DNA of 64,000 nucleotides. It comes from Poseidonocella sedimentorum (GTDB lineage: Bacteria > Pseudomonadota > Alphaproteobacteria > Rhodobacterales > Rhodobacteraceae). The translations under genes were made by a program, and so were the position numbers. Of this stretch, positions 25,514 through 34,652 are shown in pieces. Each line of letters begins with the position of its first letter. The first letter of the stretch is position 1. The notes under the pieces were generated by a model. It saw only the letters and a list, made by a program, of their open reading frames with translations, ran no database searches and was not told where the DNA came from. Location: the NCBI RefSeq assembly GCF_900116005.1, contig NZ_FOYI01000008.1, forward strand, positions 69,501-133,500, in the 5' to 3' direction.

Positions 25514-26176
25514 GACCCGCGGGCTTCCCCCTCCCCCCACTCACCTTGTGACGCGGCGTCACACGGGCCTTGAGCGAGGCGACTCCGGCCCGATCTGCCC
25601 AAAGGTAAGGAATTCCATACGCGACATTGCCTGACCTTTGCGTCAAGAGAGCGCCGTCATGTCGGTGGGCCGGTAAAAAGTAGGTGCTACAGTTTGCCAA
25701 AAGCGCTTTGAATAAAACGTTTCCACCGGCATGGCGAAACGAGTTGGTATCAAGTGACGCATCGCCGTGCCGCCTGTCCGCGCCTTCGGGTCCCGGTCTT
25801 GGGCGGCACGCGCGAGGCATGTACCAGCCCCCTCGCGCTGAAGAAGCAATCGCTGGGGGGCGCAGGTCAGATTGAGGACGATAGACTTAATTACCCTACG
25901 TCACTTGGCTCAACCGTCGGTAATACTACGTAGGACTCAAGCGCCAAAGTGTGAGAGATAAGCGGCGCTGCGTGTTCTGGGCAGTAAAGAGTTATACCGG
26001 TTTTGCAAAACCGCTTTGAATAGTGCGCCGTCACCACTCACGAACGCGAAGCGCACATCCTGCCCCGGGCTTTTCGTCCGGGGCGCAAAGACCGTCCGGC
26101 CCCTCCGCTCAATGGCCATGAGCCGTCGGGCCGGACGCATCCCCCGTCGCACAGTGATCCATGCGCGCAAGTGGCG
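25514..26176. other. 660-bp gap with no convincing gene
   Basis: Between the DUF1674 stop and the RatA-like stop I see no supportable gene. It holds an inverted repeat GTGACG-CGG-CGTCAC (25548-25562), two similar motifs around 25690-25713 and 26000-26022 that share 19 of 22 bases ending GCTTTGAATA, and two hairpins near 26069-26142 (GCCCCGG/CCGGGGC and a ten-base CGTCCGGCCC stem). Short minus-strand frames of 68 and 77 codons lack ribosome sites or recognisable motifs. It is lower in GC than its surroundings. Confidence 0.6.
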
Positions 26177-26632
26177 TCAGCCGGCGCCGTATAGCTCCGC
26201 CGCGCGGCGCTCGAAGGCGCGCACGATCCGCTGCATCGCCTCGTTGAACACTATCCCGATGATCCCCTGCAACACCGCGTTGCGGAACTCGAAATCGACG
26301 TAGAAGTCCACCTCGCAACCGCCGCTCTCCAGATCGCGAAACGACCAGGTGCTTTTCATGACCTTGAACGGCCCGTCGATGTATTCGGTGTCGATCTTCT
26401 TCTGCCCGGGCCAAAGCGTGACCCGGCTGCCAAAACGCTCGCGGAAGACCTTGAAGGAGATCACCAGATCGGCCTCCATCACCTCGCTGCCACCCTCCCC
26501 GGGCGTCCGGCTGCGGATCCGGGCGGCGGCGCACCAGGGCAGGAATTTTGGATAGTCGCCCACATCGGCCACGAGATCATACATCTGCTGCGCCGTGTAC
26601 GGCAGGGTGCGGGTTTCCGAGTGGGTTGGCAT
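26177..26632 (-). CDS. RatA/Coq10 family START-like protein
   Basis: A 151-residue SRPBCC/START-domain protein, recognised by [49 protein letters not shown] and [27 protein letters not shown]. Coq10 relatives bind ubiquinone or its precursors and assist respiration; E. coli RatA of the same family blocks ribosome subunit association. No antitoxin partner is present here, so the ubiquinone-type role is more likely. The ATG at 26632 has AGGA five bases upstream. It diverges from hpt. Confidence 0.88.
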   Translation of the reverse strand: MPTHSETRTLPYTAQQMYDLVADVGDYPKFLPWCAAARIRSRTPGEGGSEVMEADLVISFKVFRERFGSRVTLWPGQKKIDTEYIDGPFKVMKSTWSFRDLESGGCEVDFYVDFEFRNAVLQGIIGIVFNEAMQRIVRAFERRAAELYGAG

Positions 26633-26737
26633 GGCGGTCCTGTCGTCGTAGGTCTTGGGCCAAGGGTGTCGGCCATGGGCCGCAGGATTTCAAGGGGCGG
26701 ATTGCCGCCCGCTCAGACCGGCAACGCGGGGGACACG

Positions 26738-27292
26738 ATGGGCCAGCAAAGCGCGAATGGCGCCTATCATATCGACACGATGATAACCGCGAAACAGATC
26801 GCCGCGCGTATCGAGGAGCTCTCGGCCGCGATTCGCGCTGAGTTCCGCGAGACCGAGAAGCTCGTGGTCGTGGGGCTGCTGCGGGGCAGTTTCGTCTTCA
26901 TCGCCGATCTGGTGCGCGAGCTCGATCTGCCGGTGGAGGTCGATTTCCTGGAGGCCTCATCCTACGGCGACGGGATGGAAACGAGCCGCGAGGTGCGCAT
27001 TCTCAAGGATTTGCGCGGCGCGATCGAGGGCCGCGATGTGCTGGTGGTGGAGGATATCGTCGACACCGGGTTCACCCTGCGCCACGTGACCGGGCTTTTG
27101 CAATCGCGCAACCCGGCGCGCCTGCGGACCATCGCGCTACTGGACAAGCCAAGCCGTCGCGAGGTGGAGATCCGCGCCGACTGGACCGGCTTCGAGATCC
27201 CCGATGAATTCGTCGTCGGCTATGGCATCGATTACGCCCAGCGCAATCGCAACCTGCCCTACATCGGCAAGGTGCGGTTCGACGCGGACTGA
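26738..27292 (+). CDS. hpt: hypoxanthine phosphoribosyltransferase
   Basis: A 184-residue type I phosphoribosyltransferase. The PRPP-binding signature is [18 protein letters not shown] (about residues 97-114); the flexible loop is [10 protein letters not shown] and the purine end [15 protein letters not shown]. It salvages hypoxanthine (and perhaps guanine) to IMP or GMP. The ATG at 26738 is preceded by GGGGGA six bases upstream; the open frame to 26621 is not family-like. A 58-residue membrane protein gene starts within its stop codon. Confidence 0.94.
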   Translation: MGQQSANGAYHIDTMITAKQIAARIEELSAAIRAEFRETEKLVVVGLLRGSFVFIADLVRELDLPVEVDFLEASSYGDGMETSREVRILKDLRGAIEGRDVLVVEDIVDTGFTLRHVTGLLQSRNPARLRTIALLDKPSRREVEIRADWTGFEIPDEFVVGYGIDYAQRNRNLPYIGKVRFDAD

Positions 27293-27468
27293 TGTGGCTG
27301 CTGGTGCGGCTGGCGCGGTGGGCGCGGCATCCGCCATCGCCGGCGCGGGCGCGGCTGATCCTCGGGGTCTTTGTGATCTGTCTTCTGCTCGTGGTGCTCG
27401 AACGACTGGTTGGCCTGCCCGATTGGGCGTCGCTCGACCCGCGCGGCGCGCGATGGCCGCTGCGCTGA
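27292..27468 (+). CDS. small membrane protein, 58 residues
   Basis: A short gene whose ATG overlaps the hpt stop (TGATG), so it would be translated by coupling. The product begins with the basic [22 protein letters not shown], has one membrane helix (ILGVFVICLLLVVLERLVGL) and ends PDWASLDPRGARWPLR. I do not recognise a named family. Small proteins of this layout next to hpt occur in related bacteria, but that is a weak memory-based impression. A cytoplasmic N-terminus is likely from the basic residues. Confidence 0.6.
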   Translation: MWLLVRLARWARHPPSPARARLILGVFVICLLLVVLERLVGLPDWASLDPRGARWPLR

Positions 27469-27549
27469 GCCCCCGCGCTCGCGAGAAAGTCATTTGCCCC
27501 GAGGTCAAGCGCAGGTAGGCTTTCCCGAAGCCAGCCAAGGAGAAATTTC

Positions 27550-28032
27550 ATGCCCACGCACGCTTTGTCCCGCATCCTGTCACCCGCAGCCGCCGCCGCT
27601 CTGATCGCCTGCGGCAGTGCCGCGCTTGCACAGGATTTCGACGGCCATCTCTCCGCCCGACAGGGCCAGTTCGCCTCGCTCGGCCTTTCGCTCGGGGTGC
27701 TCGGCGGGATGGCGCGCGGGCGGGCGGACTACGACCCCGCGCTCGCCCAGCTCGCCGCCGACTACGTGGTGGCCATCGCCTCGATCCCCCAGAGCACGGC
27801 ACTGCAATGGCCCGAGGGGTCCGATAACATGGCGCTCGACACCACCCGCGCCGAACCGGCGATCTGGGACAATTTCGAAGATTTCACCAACAAATGGGCC
27901 ATGCTCGGCGACGCCGCCGCAGAGCTTCAAGCCGTCGCGGGCACCGGGGCTGATGCGCTTGGCCCGGCGGTCGGCGCCTTGGGCCAGGCCTGCCGCGCCT
28001 GCCACCAATCCTACCGCGGCCCCGAGAACTGA
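27550..28032 (+). CDS. cytochrome c' / c556 family protein
   Basis: A 160-residue exported protein (signal peptide about residues 1-27) with one haem-binding motif CRACHQSYR near the C-terminus, the position typical of cytochrome c'/c556 four-helix bundles. Internal landmarks are RQGQFASLGLSLGVLGGMARG and FTNKWAMLGDAAAELQAVAG. Such proteins bind haem in the periplasm and may carry electrons or bind NO. The next gene encodes a dihaem cytochrome eight bases on, so the two are likely electron-transfer partners. GGAG lies upstream of the ATG. Confidence 0.93.
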   Translation: MPTHALSRILSPAAAAALIACGSAALAQDFDGHLSARQGQFASLGLSLGVLGGMARGRADYDPALAQLAADYVVAIASIPQSTALQWPEGSDNMALDTTRAEPAIWDNFEDFTNKWAMLGDAAAELQAVAGTGADALGPAVGALGQACRACHQSYRGPEN

Positions 28033-28040
28033 TCCTGCCG

Positions 28041-28940
28041 ATGTGGCGCCGGGCGGTAGTCGCGATCCTGCTCATCGGGCTTGCGCTCGGCGCGGCGGTG
28101 CTTGTCATGACGCGCCCGCGCGCCCTGCCTGCCGCGCAATTCGCCGGGCTCGCCGGTGATGCCGCGCGCGGGGAGGCAGTGTTCCACGCCGCTGGCTGCG
28201 CCTCGTGCCACATCGCGCCCGAAGCGGTGGAGCAGGCCGAGATGAGCGCCGCGCCGGTGCTCTCCGGTGGTCAGCGCTTCGAGACCGCGTTCGGCACCTT
28301 CCTCGCCCCCAACATCTCGCCCGACCCCGAGGCCGGGATCGGCGGCTGGACCCTGCCGCAATTCGCCAGCGCCGTGATGCGCGGTGTCTCGCCCGAGGGC
28401 GCGCATTACTACCCCGCCTTCCCCTACGTCGCCTACAGCCACATGACGCGCGAAGACGTGGCCGACCTCTACGCCTTTTTCGCCACGCTGCCCGCCTCCG
28501 AAGCCGAGAGCCGGCCCCATGAGCTCGGATTTCCCTTCAACATCCGCGCCACGCTCGGGGTCTGGAAGGCCCTCAATCTCGATACCGGCTGGGTGCTCGA
28601 AGAGGCCGAAACAGAGCAGATCGCGCGCGGGCGTTATCTCGTCGAGGGGCTCGGCCACTGCGCTGAATGCCACACCCCGCGCAACGCCCTCGGCGGGCTT
28701 GACCGCGCCCGCTGGCTCGCTGGCGCGCCAGCTCCGTCGGGCGAGGGGCGCATCCCGGCCATTGCCCCCTCTGGGCTCGACTGGGCGGCGGAGGATATCG
28801 CCTATTATCTGGAGACCGGCTTCACGCCTGAGTTTGACAGCGCCGGCGGGCACATGGCCCTCGTGGTACAGAATTACGCCAGGCTCCCGGCCGAGGATCG
28901 CGCGGCGGTCGCGGGGTATCTCAAGGCACTGCCCTTCTGA
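28041..28940 (+). CDS. membrane-anchored dihaem cytochrome c
   Basis: A 299-residue protein with an uncleaved N-terminal helix (WRRAVVAILLIGLALGAAVLVM) and two cytochrome c domains, with haem motifs CASCH at residues 53-57 and CAECH near residues 207-211. It resembles the dihaem cytochrome subunits of periplasmic alcohol/aldehyde/gluconate dehydrogenases (LAPNISPDPEAGIGGWT, GVSPEGAHYYPAFPY). No dehydrogenase subunit is next to it; the neighbour is the cytochrome c' gene, so the electron donor is unknown. It probably faces the periplasm. Confidence 0.92.
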   Translation: MWRRAVVAILLIGLALGAAVLVMTRPRALPAAQFAGLAGDAARGEAVFHAAGCASCHIAPEAVEQAEMSAAPVLSGGQRFETAFGTFLAPNISPDPEAGIGGWTLPQFASAVMRGVSPEGAHYYPAFPYVAYSHMTREDVADLYAFFATLPASEAESRPHELGFPFNIRATLGVWKALNLDTGWVLEEAETEQIARGRYLVEGLGHCAECHTPRNALGGLDRARWLAGAPAPSGEGRIPAIAPSGLDWAAEDIAYYLETGFTPEFDSAGGHMALVVQNYARLPAEDRAAVAGYLKALPF

Positions 28941-28946
28941 GCCGGA

Positions 28947-29297
28947 TCACCTGAGGCGAAATTCGGCCGATTGCCCCGCCCCGCGATCGGAGGTGAACCG
29001 CACCCGGCCTTGGGCATCGCGCTCGACCTTCTGGCAATTGAAGCCCAGATCACGCGTCCCCCAGACCAGATCGCGGCAGAAATACCCCGCCCGCCATTCC
29101 CAGGACCCGCGCACCGCGAGCCCGGCGCCGCGCCCCGTGATCCCGCCTTGGCGCGTGACGGTGAGGGCGATCAGCGGCCGGTGCAGCGCGCGCCCCTCCA
29201 CGAGCGACAAGAACGCGGCGCGCTCGGTGATCTGCTCGAACTCGGCAGAGGCCGGGCTGGCAAGGAGGCTCAGGATGGCGAGGGTGGTGAAACGCAT
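28947..29297 (-). CDS. small exported protein of unknown function
   Basis: A 116-residue protein with signal peptide MRFTTLAILSLLASPASA and a mature part with LVEGRALHRPLIALTVTRQGGITG, GSWEWRAGYFCRDLVWG, FNCQKV and a C-terminal VRFTSDRGAGQSAEFRLR. Two cysteines in FCRDL and FNCQ may form a disulfide. Homologues exist in Rhodobacteraceae, sometimes mislabelled as dihydrodipicolinate reductase; this sequence has nothing of that enzyme, which is encoded separately at 30644. It is convergent with the dihaem cytochrome. Confidence 0.75.
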   Translation of the reverse strand: MRFTTLAILSLLASPASAEFEQITERAAFLSLVEGRALHRPLIALTVTRQGGITGRGAGLAVRGSWEWRAGYFCRDLVWGTRDLGFNCQKVERDAQGRVRFTSDRGAGQSAEFRLR

Positions 29298-29380
29298 GAC
29301 GCGCCCTTTCCTGCGGGGGGTCAGGAAAGGCTACGCAGCAGGGCGGCGATCGGATCACCCGCGCGGGCGGGGCGCCGACG

Positions 29381-30640
29381 CTAGCGGGGCGCGAGCGGCC
29401 GGGTTTTGGCCAGCGCCGCGACAGGGCGCGAGACAGCGCCGCTCAGGGGGAGCACGTCGGCCTGAAGCGCGTGATAGATGTCGGGCTTGCCGAGGAATTG
29501 CCGCGCGGCCGGGCGGCCCGCGTCATCGACCTCAGGGAACCAGCCGCCGCGCGCCTCATCGACGAACAGCGCCGCCGCCGAGGCCCAGAGGGTGCGATAC
29601 CAGCGCTCGTCAGCCGGCTCAGGCGCCGCGCGCTGAAGCGCGGCCAAGGCTCCGATCCCCTCGCAGACCGGCCACCAGTAGCGATCCGCCACCTGAACCG
29701 CGCCGGAATAATCGAGCGTGTAGACCAATCCGCCCTCGGGCCGCCAGGCATCGCGCAGCGCCTGTTCCGCCAACCTCCGGGCGCGATCCGGAGCCTGCGC
29801 ATCCGCGCGCCCGGCGAGATCCCAGTGCTGGAGCGCGAGACGGGCAAGCTCCAGCGAATGGCCCGGCGTCGTCCCCTTGGGGCGGAACATCGGATCGCCG
29901 GCGTAGTCGAGATCGACCTCCCAGTCGGGGGTGAAATGCTCGGGCAGGCGCCAGCCATGGTCCGGCGCGATGCGGGTGAGGAAGAAATCCAGAATGCGCC
30001 CGGCCTTGTCGAGGAAGGCCCGCTCGCCGGTGGCTTCGAAGGCCGCGAGAAATGCCTCGCAGCCGTGCATGTTGGAATTGTAGCCGCGATAGTCCGAGAA
30101 GGGCTGCCAGTCGCGGGTGAACTCGTCCCGCAAAAGCCCAGCGGCATCATCCCAGAAGCGGCGATCGATCAGCGCGGCGATCTCGGCCAGGAGTGGCTCG
30201 GTCCCGGCAAAGCCCGCCGCCCGCGCGGTCGAGGCGGCCAGCAGGACGAAGACATGACCGTAGGCGAGCTTTTCGTCGCGCACCGGCGCCCCGTCCCGGC
30301 GCACCGACCAGAAAAACCCGCCGTGCTCAGCATCGCGGTGATGCGTCTGAAGGTAGGCCAGACCGGCCTCCACGATCCCGGCGCAATCGGGCGCGCCCGC
30401 CGCATGGGCCAGCGCGTAGGAATGGACCATGCGCGTGGTGGTGTGCAGCTCCTGCGGGCCCTCCCCCAGAGGCGCGCCGTCAAGGTCCAGCACGTCGAAC
30501 CCGCCATCCGGACGCAGGCTAGCGCGGAAAAACTCTAGCTGGCGCAGCGCGTCCTCGCGCAACCAGTCGAGATGAGCCGGATCCTCCAGCCACGGACCCG
30601 TCTGATCGGGATCGCCCGGTGCTTGCGTCTCATGGCTCAT
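29381..30640 (-). CDS. AGE family (N-acylglucosamine 2-epimerase-like) isomerase
   Basis: A 419-residue alpha6/alpha6-barrel protein of the AGE/YihS superfamily. The conserved motifs TTRMVHSYALAHAAG, DEKLAYGHVFVLLAAS, GYNSNMHGCEAFLAAFEA, EHFTPDW and FRPKGTTPGHSLELARLAL supply the catalytic histidines of sugar isomerases/epimerases. The family includes mannose isomerase, sulfoquinovose isomerase and cellobiose epimerase; the substrate cannot be told here. The gene ends close to dapB (four bases from its stop) but runs in the same direction after it, so it may share the dapB transcript. Confidence 0.87.
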   Translation of the reverse strand: MSHETQAPGDPDQTGPWLEDPAHLDWLREDALRQLEFFRASLRPDGGFDVLDLDGAPLGEGPQELHTTTRMVHSYALAHAAGAPDCAGIVEAGLAYLQTHHRDAEHGGFFWSVRRDGAPVRDEKLAYGHVFVLLAASTARAAGFAGTEPLLAEIAALIDRRFWDDAAGLLRDEFTRDWQPFSDYRGYNSNMHGCEAFLAAFEATGERAFLDKAGRILDFFLTRIAPDHGWRLPEHFTPDWEVDLDYAGDPMFRPKGTTPGHSLELARLALQHWDLAGRADAQAPDRARRLAEQALRDAWRPEGGLVYTLDYSGAVQVADRYWWPVCEGIGALAALQRAAPEPADERWYRTLWASAAALFVDEARGGWFPEVDDAGRPAARQFLGKPDIYHALQADVLPLSGAVSRPVAALAKTRPLAPR

Positions 30641-30643
30641 GGT

Positions 30644-31459
30644 TCAATCCCCCAGCCCCAGCACATCGACCATGTCATATTCCCCCGGCGCCTGGGCCTG
30701 CCCCCAAAGCGCGGCCCGGAGCGCGCCGCGGGCGAAGACCGAGCGGTCGGAGGCAACGTGGCGCAGGGTGATGCGCTCGCCCGGACCGGCGAAGAGCACG
30801 TCATGCTCGCCCACGATGTCGCCCCCGCGAATGGCGGAAAACCCGATGTCGCCGCGTTTGCGCGCCCCGGTGATTCCATCGCGCCCCCGGTCGGAAACCT
30901 CATTCAGGGCCACGCCCCGCCCCTCGGCGGCGGCCTCCCCCAGCATCAGCGCCGTGCCCGAGGGGGCATCGACCTTGCGGTTGTGATGCGCTTCGATCAC
31001 CTCGATGTCGTAGTCGGCGTCCAGCGCGGCGGCGACCTTGCGGGTAAGCTGCACCAGCAGATTGACCCCGAGGCTCATGTTGCCCGCCCGCACCACGACC
31101 GCATGACGCGCCGCGGCGGAAATCTTGTCGAGATGCGCCTGCGCGAGGCCGGTCGTGCCGATCACGTGGACAGCGCGCGCCTGCGCGGCCATCTCGGCAT
31201 ATCCCACGGTCGCATCGGGCGCGGTGAAGTCGATCACCGCCTGGGCCCGGGCGAAGAGCTCCAGCGCATCGTCGCTGACCATGATCCCGCAGGCGCCAAG
31301 CCCGACGCAGGCGCCCGCATCCTTGCCGATCCATGGGTGCCCCGCCCGCTCCAGCGCGCCCACAAACCGCGCGGCATCGCTCTCCAGCACGGTCTTGATC
31401 AGCATCTGGCCCATGCGGCCAGCCGCTCCCGTCACGACAATTCCCGGCAGATCGGTCAT
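30644..31459 (-). CDS. dapB: 4-hydroxy-tetrahydrodipicolinate reductase DapB
   Basis: A 271-residue enzyme of lysine and diaminopimelate synthesis. It has the Rossmann start [17 protein letters not shown], the family motif [20 protein letters not shown] that binds substrate and catalytic histidine, and [13 protein letters not shown]. The ATG at 31459 has GAGGA seven bases upstream; the open frame continues to 31924 but that part is antisense to rbfA. It diverges from rbfA with 84 bases between. Confidence 0.96.
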   Translation of the reverse strand: MTDLPGIVVTGAAGRMGQMLIKTVLESDAARFVGALERAGHPWIGKDAGACVGLGACGIMVSDDALELFARAQAVIDFTAPDATVGYAEMAAQARAVHVIGTTGLAQAHLDKISAAARHAVVVRAGNMSLGVNLLVQLTRKVAAALDADYDIEVIEAHHNRKVDAPSGTALMLGEAAAEGRGVALNEVSDRGRDGITGARKRGDIGFSAIRGGDIVGEHDVLFAGPGERITLRHVASDRSVFARGALRAALWGQAQAPGEYDMVDVLGLGD

Positions 31460-31507
31460 CTCGGCATCCTCTTTTTCGCCGATCCCGTCTAACCGCTCGC
31501 GCGGCGC

Positions 31508-31536
31508 TTGGCAAAGGGGGCGATAGGCCCTACATC
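31508..31536 (+). promoter_or_regulatory. candidate promoter of rbfA
   Basis: TTGGCA (31508-31513), 17 bases, TACATC (31531-31536). The rbfA ATG is at 31544, so the mRNA would be almost leaderless. Confidence 0.32.
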
Positions 31537-31543
31537 TCCGGCC

Positions 31544-31984
31544 ATGGCCCGCAATACTCATCATACCGGCCCTGGCCCGAGCCAGAGGCAGCTTCGCGTC
31601 GGCGAAGTCATCCGCCGCGCCCTCTCCGAGGTGCTCGCGCGGGGCGATATCCATGATCCGGATCTCAATCGGCTCTCGATCACCGTGGGCGAGGTCACCG
31701 CCTCCCCCGATCTCAAGATCGCCACGGCCTATGTCTGCCCTCTGGGCGGCGAGGGGCAGGAGGACGTGCTCAAGCTTCTGGCCCGCAACAAGGGCGAATT
31801 GCGCCGGATCATCGGCCGCAAGACCTCGCTCAAATACGCCCCCGACCTGCGGTTCCGCATCGACGAGACCTTTGACCGGCTCGACGAGACGCGCCGCCTG
31901 TTCTCCGATGAAAAGGTCCAGCACGACCTCACCAGGAGCGACGCCGCCCCGACCGATACGGCCGAAGATCCCGCAGGCGAATGA
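31544..31984 (+). CDS. rbfA: ribosome-binding factor RbfA
   Basis: A 146-residue KH-like protein that binds 30S subunits during maturation of the 16S rRNA 5' end. Landmarks are [46 protein letters not shown] and [24 protein letters not shown]. The C-terminus is a short acidic tail. No clear ribosome-binding site precedes the ATG at 31544, and the candidate promoter sits right before it. The next gene overlaps its stop by four bases and truB follows that. Confidence 0.95.
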   Translation: MARNTHHTGPGPSQRQLRVGEVIRRALSEVLARGDIHDPDLNRLSITVGEVTASPDLKIATAYVCPLGGEGQEDVLKLLARNKGELRRIIGRKTSLKYAPDLRFRIDETFDRLDETRRLFSDEKVQHDLTRSDAAPTDTAEDPAGE

Positions 31985-32733
31985 TCCGCGCCGCGCTGTT
32001 GCTGTGTCTGGCCCTTGCCGGGCCCGCCTGGGCCGGGGTCGAGTGCCGCGACGTCGATCATGAGGGCCGGGGCTATGCGGTCTGTTCGGTGACGCTCGAT
32101 GACACCGCGCTGAAGCTTTTCCTGCGCGATGACGACGGGGCGATCCTTGGCGGCTTCTCCCGCGTGGCCGATGAGCTCGGGCCCGATGAGACGCTCGAAT
32201 TTGCCATGAACGCAGGCATGTTCCACCCCGATCGTGCGCCAGTGGGCCTCTATATAGAGGACGGGCGCGAGGAGATGCGCGTCATACCCAACCCGGGGCC
32301 GGGCAACTTTGGCCTGCTGCCCAACGGGCTCTTGTGCCTGCGCGCGGGCCGGGCCGATGTGATCGAGACGCTGCGCTATATCGAGGACGCCCCCCCCTGC
32401 CGCGAGGCGACCCAATCGGGGCCGATGCTGGTGATCGACGGCGCGCTGCATCCGCGCTTCCTGCCCGACAGCACCTCGCGCAACATCCGCAACGGCGTCG
32501 GGACCAGCGCGGATGGGCGTGTCGCCCATTTCGCCATCTCCGACCGCCCCGTCACCTTCCACGAATTCGCCCGCCTCTTCCGCGACGCGCTTGAGGCGCC
32601 CAACGCGCTCTATTTCGATGGCAAGGTCTCGCGCCTCTACGCGCCGCAGCTCGGCCGCAACGACATCGGCCTGCCCCTCGGGCCCATCATCGGCGCCGTC
32701 TCCCCCGCGCCAAGTGATCGGGCCACAGATTGA
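31981..32733 (+). CDS. phosphodiester glycosidase (NAGPA domain) family protein
   Basis: A 250-residue exported protein (signal peptide [18 protein letters not shown]) with the NAGPA/phosphodiester glycosidase fold, seen in [65 protein letters not shown] and [11 protein letters not shown]. The family includes mammalian uncovering enzyme; bacterial members probably hydrolyse sugar phosphodiesters in the envelope. Its ATG overlaps the rbfA stop (ATGA) and it lies between rbfA and truB, so expression is tied to ribosome-maturation genes without a known functional link. Confidence 0.86.
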   Translation: MIRAALLLCLALAGPAWAGVECRDVDHEGRGYAVCSVTLDDTALKLFLRDDDGAILGGFSRVADELGPDETLEFAMNAGMFHPDRAPVGLYIEDGREEMRVIPNPGPGNFGLLPNGLLCLRAGRADVIETLRYIEDAPPCREATQSGPMLVIDGALHPRFLPDSTSRNIRNGVGTSADGRVAHFAISDRPVTFHEFARLFRDALEAPNALYFDGKVSRLYAPQLGRNDIGLPLGPIIGAVSPAPSDRATD

Positions 32734-32791
32734 CAGGGCTGCCCGGGTGCGATACCTGCGCCGCCTCATCGCAAAACGGGATCATTGAGCT

Positions 32792-33697
32792 ATGGCACGC
32801 AGACGCAAGGGGCGCGACATTTCCGGATGGCTCGTGGTCGACAAACCGGCCGGGATCTCCTCCAACGCGGTGGTGAACAAGGTCCGCTGGGCGATGCAGG
32901 CGAAAAAGGCCGGCCATGCGGGGACGCTCGATCCCGAGGCCACCGGCGTGCTCGCCGTCGCGCTTGGCGAGGCGACCAAGACCGTCCCCTACGTCACCGA
33001 TGCGCTCAAAGCCTATGTCTTTACCGTCCGGCTGGGCGAGGCCACCAACACCGACGATGCCGAAGGCGAGGTCACGGCCCGCTCCGACGCGCGGCCCAGT
33101 GACGATGAGATCAAGGAAGCGCTGCACCAGTTCGTGGGCGAAATCCAGCAGATCCCGCCGCAATTCTCCGCCGTGAAGATCGACGGGGAGCGCGCCTATA
33201 AACGCGCACGTGCCGGTGAGGAGATCGAGATCGCCCCCCGGCCGCTCTGGGTCGAGGAGCTGGTCATGCTCGACCGCCCCGACGCCGATCACGTCACGCT
33301 GGAAATGACCTGCGGCAAGGGCGGATACGTCCGCGCGATCGCCCGGGATCTCGGGCAGGCGCTTGGCTGTCACGGCCACGTGCGCGAACTGCGCCGCATC
33401 TGGTCCGGTCCGTTCAAGGCGGATGAGGGCCTGAGCTACGCCCAGATCGAGGAAATGGCCCAGACCGAGGCGCTCGATGCGCATCTCCTGCCGCTGGAAA
33501 CCGGGCTCGCCGATCTGCCCTCCGCCCCGGTGACGCCCGAGAACGCCGCCAAGCTCCGCAACGGCAACCCCGCGATGGTCATCACCAGCGATCTCGATTA
33601 CGGCGACGAGGCCTGGGCCGCGCTCGACGGGCGCGCCGTCGCCGTGGGCGTCTACAAGGCGGGCGAGCTGCATCCCTCGCGCGTCTTCAACACCTGA
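32792..33697 (+). CDS. truB: tRNA pseudouridine-55 synthase TruB
   Basis: A 301-residue pseudouridine synthase. The catalytic aspartate is in [23 protein letters not shown] (about residues 42-64); [25 protein letters not shown] and [19 protein letters not shown] are the other family blocks, with a C-terminal domain. It makes pseudouridine 55 in the T-arm of tRNAs. It is co-directional with rbfA, a common pairing. Confidence 0.96.
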   Translation: MARRRKGRDISGWLVVDKPAGISSNAVVNKVRWAMQAKKAGHAGTLDPEATGVLAVALGEATKTVPYVTDALKAYVFTVRLGEATNTDDAEGEVTARSDARPSDDEIKEALHQFVGEIQQIPPQFSAVKIDGERAYKRARAGEEIEIAPRPLWVEELVMLDRPDADHVTLEMTCGKGGYVRAIARDLGQALGCHGHVRELRRIWSGPFKADEGLSYAQIEEMAQTEALDAHLLPLETGLADLPSAPVTPENAAKLRNGNPAMVITSDLDYGDEAWAALDGRAVAVGVYKAGELHPSRVFNT

Positions 33698-33734
33698 GCT
33701 TGCACCCGCCGCCCCTCCGGGCGACAACCGGCCC

Positions 33735-34262
33735 ATGATCACGCGCCACCACCAGAAGGGCGACGCCAAGTCGACCGCCGTCTATTCGCCTTGCGAGCGC
33801 TACCGCTACAGCCTTACCCGGATCTGGGATCCGGCCGGGCGGCGCGCGCTCTTCGTCATGCTCAACCCCTCCACCGCGACCGAGGTCCAGAACGACCCGA
33901 CGGTGGAGCGCTGCGAACGCCGCGCCCGCGCGCTCGGCTTCGGCAGCTTCACCGTGACCAACATCTTCGCCTGGCGCGATACCGATCCCCGCGCGATGCG
34001 CGCCGCGGCCGATCCGGTGGGCCCCGACAACGATGCCGCGATTCTCGCCGCCTGCGCCGAGGCCGACCAGATCATCGCCGCCTGGGGCACCCACGGCGCG
34101 CACCTGGGCCGAGGCCCCGCGGTCGCGGCACTGCTCGCGGGCCACGGCGCCCCCGTGCACCACCTCGGCCTGACCAGGGACGGCCACCCCAAACACCCGC
34201 TCTACATCGGCTATTCGGTCCAACCCGAACCCTGGAGCGCGCTTTTCGCGGAGGTCCCATGA
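33735..34262 (+). CDS. DUF1643 family protein
   Basis: A 175-residue protein of DUF1643, with YRYSLTRIWDPAGRRALFVMLNPSTATEVQNDPTVERCERRA and GFGSFTVTNIFAWRDTDPRAMR, then PDNDAAILAACAEADQIIAAWGTHG and HHLGLTRDGHPKHPLYI. The family is widespread, often in mobile or restriction-linked loci, and its activity is unknown. It follows truB by 37 bases and overlaps the next gene by four bases. No signal peptide or membrane segment is seen. Confidence 0.86.
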   Translation: MITRHHQKGDAKSTAVYSPCERYRYSLTRIWDPAGRRALFVMLNPSTATEVQNDPTVERCERRARALGFGSFTVTNIFAWRDTDPRAMRAAADPVGPDNDAAILAACAEADQIIAAWGTHGAHLGRGPAVAALLAGHGAPVHHLGLTRDGHPKHPLYIGYSVQPEPWSALFAEVP

Positions 34263-34567
34263 GCGACAAATCAGAGATCGAGATCATGGACGCGCTCCGC
34301 CGCGAACTCGCCCGGCTCAACGACCATCGCTTCATCAAGGTCCAAAATTCGACCCTGCGCCTGATCTGGTTCCAGTTCCTGCGCGGCCTCGCCTTCGGGC
34401 TCGGCTCCGTCGTCGGCGCGACCATTCTGGTATCGCTCATCGGCTTCTGGCTGGCCCAGATCGAATTCATCCCGATCATCGGCGACTGGGCCGTGCAGCT
34501 CGCCGAGGAAATCGGCGTGAGCGTGGCCGAAGAGGTCAGCGAAGAGCTGGACAGCCAGCCGGACTGA
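34259..34567 (+). CDS. DUF5665-like small membrane protein
   Basis: A 102-residue protein with an amphipathic N-terminus (MDALRRELARLNDHRFIKVQNS), one or two membrane segments (FLRGLAFGLGSVVGATILVSLIGFWL) and an acidic C-terminus. The pattern fits DUF5665, small bacterial inner-membrane proteins of unknown role. Its ATG overlaps the stop of the DUF1643 gene (ATGA), so the pair is translationally coupled. Confidence 0.75.
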   Translation: MSDKSEIEIMDALRRELARLNDHRFIKVQNSTLRLIWFQFLRGLAFGLGSVVGATILVSLIGFWLAQIEFIPIIGDWAVQLAEEIGVSVAEEVSEELDSQPD

Positions 34568-34652
34568 GCCGGTTAACCAATTGCCGCGAAACTGTTCGGC
34601 GCAAACGGGCGATCGCGGTAGCCTCGCGGACGTGAAAGGCGAGTGAACGGCT

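Noticed and set aside
26069-26142. Nested hairpins suggesting a tRNA or structured RNA
   Set aside because: No T-arm sequence, anticodon arm or CCA end can be placed; not enough to call an RNA gene.
25643-26170. Two short minus-strand frames (68 and 77 codons) in the gap
   Set aside because: No ribosome-binding sites, no motifs and atypical composition; kept only as part of the gap description.
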